DNA from: Atopostipes suicloacalis DSM 15692
GTDB taxonomy: Bacteria > Bacillota > Bacilli > Lactobacillales > Carnobacteriaceae_A
Direction: 5' to 3'
Assembly: GCF_900129085.1 (NCBI RefSeq)
Contig: NZ_FQUF01000004.1
Span: 1 to 64,000 of the forward strand
DNA length: 64,000 bases
In this document: in pieces, positions 63,905 through 64,000 of the stretch
Layout of the letters: the number at the start of each line of letters is the position of its first letter
Position numbering within the stretch: position 1 is the first letter of the stretch
Translations under genes and position numbers: made by a program
Notes under the pieces: model-generated
The model's database searches: none
The model's input: only the letters and a program-made list of their open reading frames with translations
What the model was told of the DNA's origin: nothing

Positions 63905-64000
63905 CTGCTAAATACTGTATAAAACTTTGACTTTCACTTATGGGTAAGATACAATAGTCGTTGTGTAAAATAATGCAGCAAGAAGTGATAACCTCGTCAA

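Noticed and set aside
1-64000. tRNA or rRNA genes
   Set aside because: No CCA-type acceptor ends, T-loop (GTTCRANNC) clusters or rRNA-like conserved stretches were recognised. The single GGTGCAAATCC stretch at about 21340 belongs to the cobalamin riboswitch.

Overview
This is an AT-rich chromosomal segment of a low-GC Gram-positive bacterium of the order Lactobacillales. The evidence is the gene content and order: a complete mraZ-to-ileS division and cell-wall cluster, the yqeG-yqeH-yhbY-nadD-yqeK-rsfS block, ptsHI, ClpE with CtsR operators, a T-box before ileS, and no sporulation genes. Alanine dehydrogenase, a barnase-type RNase and a cobalamin riboswitch before nrdDG would fit a Carnobacteriaceae-like organism, but the genus cannot be fixed from sequence alone.

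Layout. 1-7420: right end of a surface-polysaccharide locus. It holds the 3' end of an IS110-type transposase, the remnant of an ATP-grasp gene, a glycosyltransferase, a putative polymerase, a flippase, a CapK-like ligase, a small membrane protein and an acyltransferase. 7427-20339: mixed housekeeping and accessory genes, namely a degenerate NERD/helicase-like ATPase, a dihydrouridine synthase, a beta-propeller lipoprotein, a BadF-type kinase, MgtC, a TIM-barrel protein, NAD kinase, RluA-type pseudouridine synthase, a ComEC-like hydrolase, two tandem acetyltransferases and RF3. 20416-21199: a membrane-anchored barnase-like RNase with an overlapping barstar gene. 21262-24434: class III ribonucleotide reductase nrdDG behind two NrdR-like boxes and a cobalamin riboswitch. 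24674-27177: clpE with two CtsR boxes. 27181-30790: a decayed gene, ptsHI, and a 16-copy array of a 40-bp tandem repeat. 30791-38838: a hydroxyacid dehydrogenase, the yqe/nad/rsf ribosome-assembly and NAD block, tmcAL, yceD and rpmF. 38884-57432: the dcw cluster from mraZ to divIVA, followed by T-box-controlled ileS. 57578-63904: xpaC/telA, Nudix hydrolase, a small membrane protein, MTA/SAH nucleosidase, alanine dehydrogenase and an aldo/keto reductase.

How the parts work together. The dcw genes make lipid II (MraY, MurG), the precursor (MurD) and the divisome (FtsL, PBP, DivIB, FtsA, FtsZ, SepF, DivIVA). The yqe block couples ribosome assembly (YqeH, YhbY, RsfS, YceD, L32) with NAD synthesis (NadD). 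The PTS proteins energise sugar uptake.

The most notable observations are: (1) layered NrdR plus B12 control of the anaerobic reductase; (2) the 40-bp repeat array, which is open in all three frames of the minus strand but is probably not coding; (3) a lipoprotein barnase whose contact residue Arg59 and the matching barstar residue Glu76 both appear substituted; and (4) a lone NERD/SF1-like ATPase with lost catalytic motifs. All calls come from reading the sequence by eye; no database search was run.
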